From assembly GCA_016124795.1 (NCBI GenBank), contig WGNB01000013.1:29054-93053 (forward strand): a stretch of 64,000 bases of DNA, in the 5' to 3' direction. Shown here in pieces: positions 9,182-18,062 of this stretch. Origin of the DNA: Rhodopseudomonas sp. (GTDB taxonomy: Bacteria > Pseudomonadota > Alphaproteobacteria > Rhizobiales > Xanthobacteraceae). The notes under the pieces are model-generated. The model searched no databases, had not been told where the DNA came from, and saw only the letters and a list, made by a program, of their open reading frames with translations. The position numbers were made by a program, and so were the translations under genes. Positions within the stretch are counted from its first letter, which is position 1. Every line of letters starts with the position of its first letter.

Positions 9182-9210
9182 GTGATGCCCCAATGACCGA
9201 CGCCGCATGA
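9178..9210 (+). CDS. Ten-codon coupling ORF between regulator and kinase
   Basis: ATG at 9178 overlaps the TGA of the response regulator (ATGA), and its own TGA at 9208-9210 overlaps the kinase ATG at 9207 (ATGA again). It would encode MSDAPMTDAA. The three frames are all different, so ribosomes could step from regulator to kinase through two stop-start overlaps. It may only be a coincidence of a re-initiation region. Confidence 0.3.
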   Translation: MSDAPMTDAA

Positions 9211-10547
9211 ACGTCGTCCGCGCGCTGTTTCTCAACCGCATCGGCGGACAGATCGCCGTCGTCCTCGTGCTGTCGCTGTTTGCCATTCACGCCGTCATCA
9301 CCGCCTCGCTGTTCATTGCCCATCGCGGCAAGAGCTGGGTGCCGCCGGACGGCGGCCCGGCACAATTCGTCTCCGCCATCCAGTTGATGGCCGCCGCCAC
9401 TCCGGCGGAACGCGAAGCCGCGCTGGCGCAGGTCACGCGCGCCTTTCCGCAATTGCGGATCGCCGAAGCGTCGGCAATGCCGCCATCGGCGAACGCGGCC
9501 GCCGACGACCGGCGGCTGCGATTCCTTGGCGACATCCTCGGACCGCGCTTCCGGCTTGTCGCCGCGCCGCCGGACCGCGACCGGATCGCCGTGCGTCTGC
9601 CGGATGGCGCGGTGCTGACGGCGGATCTGCCGGCCGGCGGCGAGCCGCCGATGCTCGGCGGCCCGGTGGCGTTCACGCTGCTCTTCGTCGTCGTCAGCGT
9701 CACCTTGCTCGGCCTGTGGGCGACACGCGCCTTGCGCAGTCCGCTGTCGGCCTTCGCGCAGGCGGCGGAGAATTTCAGCCTCGACGACAGGGCCGCCGCC
9801 GATATCGCGCCGCTGCCCGAGCGTGGCCCGGAGGAAGTGCGCGCCGTCGCTAAGGCGTTCAACCGGATGCGCGGCCGCATCCGCGCGCTGGTCGACGACC
9901 GCACCCGGATGCTCGCGGCGATGGGCCACGACCTGCGCACGCCGATCACCCGGCTGCGGCTGCGCAGCGAATTCATCGCCGACCCCGATCTGCGCGGCCA
10001 GATGCTGGCCGACCTCGACCAGATGCGGCGCATGACCGAGGGCGTCGTGTCATTCCTGCGCGACGGCCAGCAACGGCCGGCCGCCACCCGCGTCGATCTC
10101 GCGACCGGCCTGCAGACGATCTGCGACCAGTTCGCCGACATGGGACACCGCGTCGATTATCGCGGCCCCGACCATTGCGCGGTCACGGCGTCGGCCGACG
10201 AGTTGCACCGCGCCGTCAGCAACATCATCGACAACGCCGTCCGCTACGCGAACACAACCGAGGTCAGCCTGATCCCGACGCCGGACGCGGTGACCATCGA
10301 GGTGAGCGACGACGGTCCCGGCATTCTCGACATCCGCAAGGAGGCGATGCTGGAACCCTTCAGCCGCGGCGACGACGCCCGGCCGATGAACGAGGCCAGC
10401 GGCTTCGGCCTTGGCCTGTCGATCGCCCGGGCGGTCGCGCAGGCCCACGGCGGAACTTTGACCCTGCACGACCGCACCCCGAACGGCCTCACCGTCCGGC
10501 TCACCTTGCCGGGCGGGGCAGCCATCCACCGCCCCGCATTGACTTAA
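9207..10547 (+). CDS. Sensor histidine kinase
   Basis: A 446-residue membrane kinase. Two hydrophobic segments (about 16-38 and 152-172) bracket a roughly 110-residue periplasmic sensor rich in Ala/Pro. A HAMP-like region follows, then the dimerisation box MGHDLRTPITRLRLRSEF with the phospho-acceptor His241. The ATPase domain has an N box (NIIDNAVRYA), G1 (DDGPGI) and G2 (GFGLGLSIARAVAQAHGG). It overlaps the preceding short frame by four bases. Domain order and genes next door indicate an EnvZ-type partner of the regulator at 8462. Confidence 0.92.
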   Translation: MNVVRALFLNRIGGQIAVVLVLSLFAIHAVITASLFIAHRGKSWVPPDGGPAQFVSAIQLMAAATPAEREAALAQVTRAFPQLRIAEASAMPPSANAAADDRRLRFLGDILGPRFRLVAAPPDRDRIAVRLPDGAVLTADLPAGGEPPMLGGPVAFTLLFVVVSVTLLGLWATRALRSPLSAFAQAAENFSLDDRAAADIAPLPERGPEEVRAVAKAFNRMRGRIRALVDDRTRMLAAMGHDLRTPITRLRLRSEFIADPDLRGQMLADLDQMRRMTEGVVSFLRDGQQRPAATRVDLATGLQTICDQFADMGHRVDYRGPDHCAVTASADELHRAVSNIIDNAVRYANTTEVSLIPTPDAVTIEVSDDGPGILDIRKEAMLEPFSRGDDARPMNEASGFGLGLSIARAVAQAHGGTLTLHDRTPNGLTVRLTLPGGAAIHRPALT

Positions 10548-10572
10548 ATCAGCCCCGGACTACATTAGCCGC

Positions 10573-10649
10573 GTTCCGAGGGGTGCCCATGGCGGGCTGA
10601 GAAACACCCTTTGAACCTGATCCGGGTCATGCCGGCGAAGGGACAGGGA
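10573..10649 (+). promoter_or_regulatory. TPP riboswitch (THI element)
   Basis: The conserved thi-box sequence is readable: GGGGTGCCC, then GGGCTGAGAAACACCC, TTGAACCTGATCCGGGTCAT and GCCGGCGAAGGGA, the two halves of the thiamine-pyrophosphate sensor. It lies about 135 bases upstream of thiC and should repress thiC expression when TPP is abundant. Confidence 0.95.
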
Positions 10650-10696
10650 CTATGCCCCCCAGCCGTACTGTATCCGTCATTCGATTTTGCGCGTGA

Positions 10697-12748
<2,052 letters not shown>

Positions 12749-12763
12749 CCTTTTACTCCGTTC

Positions 12764-12816
12764 GTCCCCGCGCAAGCGGGGACCCCGCGCGTCATGGTCG
12801 GGCTTGTCCCGGCCAT
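12764..12816. repeat. Paired intergenic hairpins
   Basis: GTCCCCGC-GCAA-GCGGGGAC at 12764-12783 and CATGGTCGGG...GTCCCGGCCATAG at 12793-12818 are two hairpins of repeat families seen elsewhere here (61324-61343, and 22446, 43395). They lie at the left edge of the accessory island, 15 bases after thiC. Confidence 0.7.
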
Positions 12817-12861
12817 AGACGGTTAATTTCTAGCGCTAAGGCAGCAAAGCTCCATGCCGCC

Positions 12862-13065
12862 TTAAAGCTTCCGCCATTTGTCGCGACCGGGCCCTACATC
12901 TCGGACTCGCTCGACATGAATCGCCGCGTTCGGATCTCTCGTTTTTGCGGTATCAATACCCTGGGCTTGTGTTTGCGTAACAGCGAACGGCGTTTTCACG
13001 CCCTTCTCTGTTACGTTGTAGCGATGGTCATCACGCTGTTCGACGAAAAAGACTTTCTTCGCCAT
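12862..13065 (-). CDS. DUF2188 domain protein
   Basis: A 67-residue protein. The start at 13065 (MAKKVFFVEQRDDHRYNVTE) has AGGGAGA upstream on the minus strand. The pattern V-x-Q-R-x-D-x-R-Y-N-V and the ending AAIHVERVRDVGPGRDKWRKL match DUF2188: short proteins whose two-strand repeat unit often reads with a K-x-G 'sequencing' pattern. It lies 35 bases downstream of the ParB-like gene on the same strand, so they are probably cotranscribed. A second DUF2188 gene is at 24895. Confidence 0.7.
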   Translation of the reverse strand: MAKKVFFVEQRDDHRYNVTEKGVKTPFAVTQTQAQGIDTAKTRDPNAAIHVERVRDVGPGRDKWRKL

Positions 13066-13100
13066 AGTTAATCTCCCTTTCCTTTGCGGATAAGCCAAGT

Positions 13101-13940
13101 TCAATCGATATCCTCAACCTGCTTTGTCATTGCGCCCTGCAATTGCGCAAGCGATCCTTTGTACCCATTCTTAAATAGATTCCATGCCTTGATGATAACA
13201 GCCGCACGGGTTAATTCGTGGATGCGGCCATTATTGTTTGCCCTTTGCGAATGCAGCAAGGCCTGCATTGTATCGATAATTTGATATTTTCCATTTCTTT
13301 GACCACTAAGCCACGCACGCACGAATTCATTGGCCTTGCCTGCGTCGCTCTTTGAAAATTTATATATAAGCGCAGCAATTTGTCCTGCGGGATGCGCGTA
13401 CTGCTTATTCACCGCGCGCCCCTGCTTGAGCCACGGCTCAATGTCTGGGTACTTGTCGCGAACAAGTTCAAGAACGAACTCGGGTCTCAACGTTTCCCGG
13501 TTGTAAGGATTGGTGTCGAGCAGATAGGCCCAACGCACAGCCGCTGCCAATGTCGATGCATATTTGTATCCGGCGATGTGGAGAACGTCGGCCGGATTGC
13601 GTGGCTTGCCAATGTCCATACGTCCGAAAAGCGCCGGGTCGATGTTGAAAACAACATGAGTCGTGAAAGGTTTATTTGCGCGCACACATGCCGCCAGTCG
13701 ATTCTGACCGTCTAGCAAACGGCCATCCGGAGCAAATTTGAGCGTGTCTCCTGTCAAGCCCCACTTTTTCGTCGTCATATCTGCAGCAAATTGCTGGACC
13801 TTATTCGGCTTTGGCGGCCGGTTTCCTTGATTTCGCTCTTCCAGCAAAACTTCAGCAGACGCTGGATCAATAGTGATAATCCGGCTCGTCTCGGGTGGGC
13901 TTTTCAGAAATTTCTCAATCTCTTTAAGAGCTTGGGCCAT
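13101..13940 (-). CDS. ParB/sulfiredoxin-fold protein of accessory type
   Basis: A 279-residue protein. I start it at 13940 (MAQALKEIEKFLKSPP) because GGAGAA precedes that ATG; the frame stays open further upstream but runs through the operator region and the divergent gene. Residues about 45-110 contain AADMTTKKWGLTGDTLKF and GRLLDGQNRLAACVRANKPF, the DGQxRL core of ParB-like nuclease/NTPase domains found in phage and mobile elements. The C-terminal two thirds is helical and unrecognised. Base composition is clearly less GC-rich than thiC. It faces a cluster of GTAC palindromes that may be its own binding site. Confidence 0.7.
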   Translation of the reverse strand: MAQALKEIEKFLKSPPETSRIITIDPASAEVLLEERNQGNRPPKPNKVQQFAADMTTKKWGLTGDTLKFAPDGRLLDGQNRLAACVRANKPFTTHVVFNIDPALFGRMDIGKPRNPADVLHIAGYKYASTLAAAVRWAYLLDTNPYNRETLRPEFVLELVRDKYPDIEPWLKQGRAVNKQYAHPAGQIAALIYKFSKSDAGKANEFVRAWLSGQRNGKYQIIDTMQALLHSQRANNNGRIHELTRAAVIIKAWNLFKNGYKGSLAQLQGAMTKQVEDID

Positions 13941-13968
13941 ATCGTATTCTCCAAAAAATACAAGATGT

Positions 13969-14010
13969 GTACATGTACTTATGGTGTACATTCTATGTAC
14001 AATATTGTAC
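13969..14010. promoter_or_regulatory. Cluster of overlapping GTAC palindromes
   Basis: Three palindromes lie within 42 bases: GTACATGTAC (13969-13978), TGTACAT-TCT-ATGTACA (13985-14001) and GTACAATATTGTAC (13997-14010), the last two overlapping. They lie 29 bases upstream of the ParB-like start and 70 bases upstream of the antitoxin, an ideal place for a shared operator. The stretch is AT-rich in a GC-rich genome. Confidence 0.7.
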
Positions 14011-14079
14011 GAGTCAAGCGACTTTCGCGGGGGAGTTGTAGCCTTGAACCGGGCGATGGGCCGCCCTAACCTATTCCCC

Positions 14080-14367
14080 ATGAACCTCATCCGCCGCAGC
14101 ATCGCTCTCGATCCCGCGACCGACGCGCGCTTGCGCGAACTGGCGGCCGAGCGCGGACAGGATGAAGCCGCCGTGCTGGCGGAAGCCGTGGCCCTCTTGG
14201 ATTCCGTCGTCGACATCGGCAACCCGGATATCGCGGAGGATCGCCGCCGCTTGGACGATTTCAGTCGCACGCGCGAGGCGATCCCGCTGCACGATGTCAA
14301 AACCTGGGTCGAAAGCTGGGGCACCGACAAGGAATTGCCGCGGCCGAAGCCGCAGCGGCTCGGATGA
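14080..14367 (+). CDS. Antitoxin of a type II toxin-antitoxin pair
   Basis: A 95-residue protein with start at 14080 (MNLIRRSIALDPATDARLRE); an in-frame ATG at 14056 is possible. The N-terminal strand-helix pattern with RSIALDPATDARLRELAAERG looks like a ribbon-helix-helix DNA-binding domain. An acidic C-terminal tail would bind the toxin. Its TGA overlaps the toxin ATG (ATGA). It is downstream of the GTAC palindromes, which could be its autoregulatory operator. Confidence 0.75.
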   Translation: MNLIRRSIALDPATDARLRELAAERGQDEAAVLAEAVALLDSVVDIGNPDIAEDRRRLDDFSRTREAIPLHDVKTWVESWGTDKELPRPKPQRLG

Positions 14368-14648
14368 TCCTGTTTTCGCCCGACGCCGCTGCCGACATCG
14401 AGCGGGTCCGCGAATTTCTTGACATCAACAATCCCGAAGCCGCCAAACGGGCGCTATACACGATCTTCGCGGCGCTGGAGCGCGTCGAGGATTTTCCCGA
14501 TCTCGGCCGGCCGACCGAAGACACCGACATCCGCCAGATCGTGATCCCGTTCGGTGCGGCGGGCTACATTGTCCGATACACGCTGCTGCCGGAGCGCGGC
14601 GACTTGCTTGTCTTGCGGTTGTGGCATGGCCGCGAAGCGCGGACGTAA
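14364..14648 (+). CDS. RelE/ParE-family toxin
   Basis: A 94-residue protein with the ParE/RelE pattern: ILFSPDAAADIERVREFLD at the start, a central FPDLGRPTEDTDIRQIVIPFG and a terminal YIVRYTLLPERGDLLVLRLWHGRE. This family poisons gyrase (ParE) or cleaves ribosome-bound mRNA (RelE); the sequence does not decide which, although the LGRPT...R.I.IP....Y.VRY pattern is ParE-like. Four-base overlap with the antitoxin gene. Confidence 0.85.
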   Translation: MILFSPDAAADIERVREFLDINNPEAAKRALYTIFAALERVEDFPDLGRPTEDTDIRQIVIPFGAAGYIVRYTLLPERGDLLVLRLWHGREART

Positions 14649-14654
14649 ACGCCC

Positions 14655-14750
14655 CTACTTCCCCGCCACCTTCCTCAGCGCCGCATTGATCCGCTCCTGC
14701 CAGCCCGGCCCATCGGCCTGGAAGAAATCCAGTACCTCGCGGTCGAGGCA
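14655..14750 (-). pseudogene. Truncated BrnA antitoxin tail, copy 1
   Basis: On the minus strand this reads LCLDREVLDFFQADGPGW then QERINAALRKVAGK and a TAG. That is the C-terminal DNA-binding end of BrnA-type antitoxins. Upstream the frame runs into REP-type sequence and no BrnT toxin is present, so it is a remnant. Confidence 0.6.
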
Positions 14751-14754
14751 CAAG

Positions 14755-14788
14755 CCCGTAGGGCGGATTAGCGAGGGTGCAATCCACC
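14755..14788. repeat. REP-type element
   Basis: CCCGTAGGGCGGATTAGCGA followed by a partly complementary GCAATCCACC. Same family as the elements at 15751, 15816, 16396 and 17455. It abuts the truncated BrnA tail. Confidence 0.65.
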
Positions 14789-14842
14789 ATATCCCTTCCA
14801 ACAATCCACCCTCGTCAATACGGGTTTAGTTGCTGGCGGCAT

Positions 14843-15544
14843 TTATAGAACGGACTCGGCCACTTCCATAAATCGCTTGGTATCGGAAGATCGAGTTAGG
14901 AACTGCCCAATCGACAACAATTCCAAATAAACCGGGTTCTTTCCGGGCAAGTTTTTCTGAACGGGCTGGGCAGGCTGACCACCGAAAAGCATTGGCTCGG
15001 CGAGAACGGCATCCGAAGTAGCATATGCCTCTTCGTCCTGTTTGCGCTTGTGGTCTAGATGGGCTCCGCCCTTTTTGTTGGCGATGTACTGGATCAACTG
15101 TTTGCGCGTGATCTTTCTGCCTTTTGCGTAAACGGCACACGAGTCTTTGAACTCAGAAAGGCTGAAGTTGTATTCCATGTCGTTCTTTTCGCGCTCGAAC
15201 AACTCCTTGACCTCTTTGTCCGACAACGCGCGTCCCGGCATAAACTTAGCGTTGCCAATTGAGAGGCCACCGATTTGGCCTCCGCCGGCTACGGCAAGGT
15301 CGTCTTGTTGCAAACCGTCGGCCCGAAGCCGGGGCGCGACTACCATTGGGGATTTCGGTTGCAGTTGGAGAAGCTTCCAACTGCGAACATAAGCATCCTC
15401 GATGAGCAAGTGCCGCAGCTGAACACTAACTCGGCGAAGTTGGTGATCGTCGCACTCGGGGCCGGTCTCCTTGGCAATATGCCTCAAGTCTTCAAGGGTA
15501 AGTTCGATTAGTTCACGCTCTTGCATTTGAAGACAGATGGCCAT
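14843..15544 (-). CDS. Hypothetical protein, island-specific
   Basis: A 233-residue protein I do not recognise. The N-terminal third is helical and acidic (ERELIELTLEDLRHIAKETG), the middle has ALSDKEVKELFEREKNDMEY and a lysine-rich AKGRKITRKQLIQYIANKKG region, and the end is SSDTKRFMEVAESVL. No signal or membrane segment. Start at 15544 or the Met six codons later; neither has a good ribosome site. Base composition is lower in GC than its neighbours. It is bracketed by two copies of a BrnA tail plus REP sequence, suggesting it arrived as a unit. Confidence 0.55.
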   Translation of the reverse strand: MAICLQMQERELIELTLEDLRHIAKETGPECDDHQLRRVSVQLRHLLIEDAYVRSWKLLQLQPKSPMVVAPRLRADGLQQDDLAVAGGGQIGGLSIGNAKFMPGRALSDKEVKELFEREKNDMEYNFSLSEFKDSCAVYAKGRKITRKQLIQYIANKKGGAHLDHKRKQDEEAYATSDAVLAEPMLFGGQPAQPVQKNLPGKNPVYLELLSIGQFLTRSSDTKRFMEVAESVL

Positions 15545-15666
15545 GTCACACCGTGCTTTTCAACCCTGTATTTAGCAGGGGCGGATTAGCGCGGCGCGGT
15601 CCGAGCCAATCTTGCTGGATATTCCCCATTCCGCCCGCCCGTCTGCGCTACAGACGATACTCCCCC

Positions 15667-15744
15667 CTAACTCCCCGCCACCTTCCTCAGCACCGGATTA
15701 ATCCGCTCCTGCCAGCCCGGGCCGTCGGCCTGGAAGAAATCCAG
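15667..15744 (-). pseudogene. Truncated BrnA antitoxin tail, copy 2
   Basis: Reads LDFFQADGPGWQERINPVL then RKVAGS and TAG on the minus strand, nearly the same as the remnant at 14655. It is cut off after LDFF by REP-type sequence. The two remnants are direct repeats 1,012 bases apart. Confidence 0.6.
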
Positions 15745-15750
15745 CCCGTA

Positions 15751-15785
15751 GCCCGTAGGGCGGATTAGCGAAGCGTAATCCGCCA
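15751..15785. repeat. REP-type element
   Basis: GCCCGTAGGGCGGATTAGCG AAGCG TAATCCGCC: a stem of GGCGGATTA/TAATCCGCC around a short loop. It is the cleanest copy of the family in the window. Confidence 0.75.
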
Positions 15786-15815
15786 TTTTATTTTCGCCAA
15801 CTGCCGTCTCGGCGC

Positions 15816-15847
15816 GGCGGGTTACGGCTTCGCCTAACCCGCCCTAC
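15816..15847. repeat. REP-type element, variant, 3' flank of transposase remnant
   Basis: GGCGGGTTA...TAACCCGCC with a CGGCTTCGCC loop, ending GCCCTAC. It overlaps the stop codon of the transposase remnant, which is supplied by the repeat itself. Confidence 0.75.
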
Positions 15848-16395
15848 GACGCCTCACCAAATTCGCCGACCGCATTCAAATCTCCCGCCCAATCTAGCGG
15901 GAAAACGCCTTGCCGCACGTCGCGGTGAAACGACGAATGCGGCCAATCCTGCACCCGCGTCACAAGACCGTGTTTCACCGGGTTGATGTCGCAATACTCC
16001 ACATGCCGCGCATAATCGTCTTCGTCGCGGATCAAATGCTCCCAAAACCGTCACTGCCCAATGCCGCGCTCCCCGCGCTTCTATCGCACCGCGCTGAGAC
16101 GCTCCTGCTTCGGCAAGCCCTTGGCAAAGCGTGTCTTGATCAGACGCCAGCGTGTCGAAAAATCCGAATCGCCTGGCGGCAGCGTCAACACAGCATGCAG
16201 ATGGTCGGACAACACGACGATGGCATCGATCTCGAACGGATAGCGCTGCCGCGTCTGCGCGACCGCATCGCGCAACGCGTCAATTTGATCTCCCAACAGA
16301 GACCGTTTGCGTTCGAGCAGATTGACGGTGAAAAACCAGCACCCGCCCGAAACGAAGGCACGGCGATGATTCGGCACACCCGCATCATACGCCAA
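15844..16395 (-). pseudogene. REP-associated tyrosine transposase (RAYT), inactivated by two in-frame stops
   Basis: One frame reads through from NHRRAFVSGGCWFFTVNLLE near the start, past the metal-binding DHLHAVLTLPPGDSDFSTRW, to CDINPVKHGLVTRVQDWPHS at the end, all typical of IS200/Y1-type RAYTs. It is interrupted by TAG at 16081-16083 and TGA at 16051-16053. The tract between them reads KRGERGIGQ, where the family consensus is RERGIWQRRFWEH; the second stop replaces the Arg of QRRFWEH. No frameshift is needed. It is flanked immediately by REP elements on both sides. Confidence 0.85.
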
Positions 16396-16426
16396 ATGGC
16401 GGATTAAGCTTCGCTAATCCGCCCTA
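16396..16426. repeat. REP-type element, 5' flank of transposase remnant
   Basis: ATGGCGGATTAAGCTTCGCT AATCCGCCCTAC, in opposite orientation to the copy at 15751. It sits directly at the upstream end of the transposase remnant. Confidence 0.75.
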
Positions 16427-16512
16427 CACGCTCTGCCCGCGACGGCCCATTCCCCTTCGCCAATCCGCCCGACGGATGCTATCTTAAACTCCCAGCAAAC
16501 GAGAGACGTCTC

Positions 16513-16860
16513 ATGCCAACCAAACGCTTGACACTGGCCCTGACCGTCGCACTGCTGGCGACGCCCGCTGTGGCGGCCGGCGCGATGAATGAGAATCGAG
16601 CCCGGGCCGCCGCCGTGCAAATCCTCAAAGGCGACCCTTACGGCAAGACCGACGCGCAAGTTTTGAGGAACATCACCGAGGCCCAGTTCATCACCGCCGG
16701 CAGCGTCTGCGGCAAGAAGGTGACGCGGCCGGTTTGGCAATTGCATGTCGTGGTCCCGAAAGCGCGCAACCCGTCGGGCGACAACGACATCAGTGGCTAC
16801 CTGGTGATCGACGGCCACACCGGAAAAATGGTCTGCGCCGGACTGCCGTTCCTCGATTGA
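16513..16860 (+). CDS. Small exported protein, PepSY-like
   Basis: A 115-residue protein with a clear signal peptide (MPTKRLTLALTVALLATPAVAAG, cleavage near 22). The mature part contains ENRARAAAVQILKGDPYG and ends GYLVIDGHTGKMVCAGLPFLD, a pattern resembling a PepSY repeat (N-terminal helix, then a strand with DG-x-TG-x-V). Two Cys (SVCGKK and MVCAG) may form a disulfide in the periplasm. GAGAGAC precedes the ATG. Function is unknown. Confidence 0.65.
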   Translation: MPTKRLTLALTVALLATPAVAAGAMNENRARAAAVQILKGDPYGKTDAQVLRNITEAQFITAGSVCGKKVTRPVWQLHVVVPKARNPSGDNDISGYLVIDGHTGKMVCAGLPFLD

Positions 16861-16922
16861 GCCCCAAAAGCGCGGTCGCATCCTGCCATGCGGGCTACGC
16901 GTGCTGCGCTAATCCGCCCCAC

Positions 16923-16988
16923 CTGTTGTTCATCTTCGGCATTCCGGGCTTCGGCGATAACGGCAAACTGGCGGAGGGTTTCGAAGCG
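16923..16988 (+). pseudogene. RidA gene fragment
   Basis: Sixty-six bases match 55 of 66 positions of the intact ridA-like gene at 19273-19338. The translation LLFIFGIPGFGDNGKLAEGF corresponds to LLFISGIPGFDDNGVLAEGF there. The rest of the gene is absent. Confidence 0.7.
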
Positions 16989-16998
16989 AGACCCGTAG

Positions 16999-17026
16999 GC
17001 TGGTGAAGGAGAGTAATAGGGCTTTG
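16999..17026 (+). pseudogene. Fragment resembling the 3' end of thiC
   Basis: Twenty-eight bases match 25 of 28 positions of the thiC end at 12718-12745 (codons [10 protein letters not shown]). It lies ten bases after the ridA scrap and just before the next gene. Confidence 0.55.
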
Positions 17027-17032
17027 AAACCC

Positions 17033-17455
17033 ATGTCGGCTAAGCTGACCATCGAACCCATCGGCGAGGCAGAAACCGGCGTCTGCGATTGTTGCGGAGA
17101 AAGAAGCCGCCGGGTCTGGGGCTTCGTCCACAGTAACACGGCAGCCTACGCCGCCTATTTCGTGCACTGGACAGAAGGCCACCTCGTCGACCGGGGCGCG
17201 ACCTTCGACATTGTGCTTGGCCGGTGGGGCAACGGCACCAGCGCGGCCGACCGCGTCGCCACGCGGCTGCGGTCCAGGCACGGCGAGCGCCTCGATCTCA
17301 TGGTGGTCGATGCCGATCCTGACGCCATGGCCAACCTCGCCGGCACGGCCCTGCGCCGCGACGACGTGATCGGCGAGCCCATCGCCGACGAAATATTCAG
17401 CATTTGCGACGCTGTGATCGCGCAGGACGAGCGCATAGGATGGGCTGAGCCTTAG
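17033..17455 (+). CDS. Hypothetical protein with N-terminal CxCC motif
   Basis: A 140-residue protein; start at 17033 (MSAKLTIEPIGEAETGVCDC). The CDCCGERSRRVWGFVHSN segment near residues 18-35 resembles a small metal-binding or zinc-ribbon half-site. The middle (AYAAYFVHWTEGHLVDRGAT) and the Asp-rich DLMVVDADPDAMANL stretch are not assignable. Without signal peptide. The upstream sequence is a patchwork of gene scraps, so its promoter is unclear. I do not recognise the family. Confidence 0.6.
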   Translation: MSAKLTIEPIGEAETGVCDCCGERSRRVWGFVHSNTAAYAAYFVHWTEGHLVDRGATFDIVLGRWGNGTSAADRVATRLRSRHGERLDLMVVDADPDAMANLAGTALRRDDVIGEPIADEIFSICDAVIAQDERIGWAEP

Positions 17456-17490
17456 CCCGTAGGGTCGATTAGCGAAGCATAATCCGCCAT
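17455..17490. repeat. REP-type element
   Basis: GCCCGTAGGGTCGATTAGCG AAGCATAATCCGCC, a slightly degenerate copy of the family at 15751, directly after the stop of the preceding gene. Confidence 0.65.
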
Positions 17491-17599
17491 TTTCAACCCA
17501 GCGACCTGTATTGACGAACGGCGCAATACGCTTTGCACTTGCGCCCTATGAAGCTTCGCCGAACCCGCTACTCCGGCGAAGCGGTACGCCGTGTACGAA

Positions 17600-18061
17600 T
17601 TACGTCTTAAATTGCTCCACCGCTCGTCGTATCGCGACTTCGATTTCGGGCATTTGTCTGTCCATATCGCGGGCAACATCTGCCGCCTGTTGCGATGACA
17701 AGATCTTGCCTTGCTCGCAATCAAACACGACGCCTTGTGTCGCGGCAGCGTAAGCCGCCGCGGCCATATAGGCGCCAATGCAGGCTCTCAGATCGGCACC
17801 CCATCGAAACGCCAAGGCATATCGCCAGCGACGGCCAAAGTCCTTATCGGAGTAAGTGGCGAAAATATCATTCACATCCCAATGATCGCACTCAAACCCA
17901 CTCTGGACGCAGGACAACCGGATCGGCAAAAATCCACCGATGTCAGAAAGTGGCCTCTCCGCTGACAATTCCAGCGCGAAGCCATCGGCATCGATGGCCG
18001 TCTGCCAATCGGCAAGCGACGAGAGCCGCGCGTCGGAAAGAACATAAATCTCCATCGACAT
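17600..18061 (-). CDS. Putative immunity protein for the adjacent nuclease-like toxin
   Basis: A 153-residue protein starting MSMEIYVLSDARLSSLADWQ. A single base separates its ATG from the stop of the preceding toxin-like gene, so the two are translationally coupled. It is acidic, has no signal, and contains GFECDHWDVNDIFATYSDKD and RRWRYALAFRWGADLRACIG. The pattern (short strand, WQ-AID helix, central ECDHWD motif, ALAFRWG helix) is one I have seen beside toxin genes. The immunity role is inferred from size, acidity and coupling. Confidence 0.6.
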   Translation of the reverse strand: MSMEIYVLSDARLSSLADWQTAIDADGFALELSAERPLSDIGGFLPIRLSCVQSGFECDHWDVNDIFATYSDKDFGRRWRYALAFRWGADLRACIGAYMAAAAYAAATQGVVFDCEQGKILSSQQAADVARDMDRQMPEIEVAIRRAVEQFKT

Positions 18062-18062
18062 G

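Noticed and set aside
13941..14330. N-terminal extension of the ParB-like frame upstream to 14330
   Set aside because: It runs through the GTAC palindromes and the antitoxin gene on the other strand, and the better ribosome site is at the internal ATG.
14755..17490. CRISPR array from the repeated GGCGGATTAGCG units
   Set aside because: Spacing is irregular, units are palindromic, orientation varies and a REP transposase is present. REP elements explain them.
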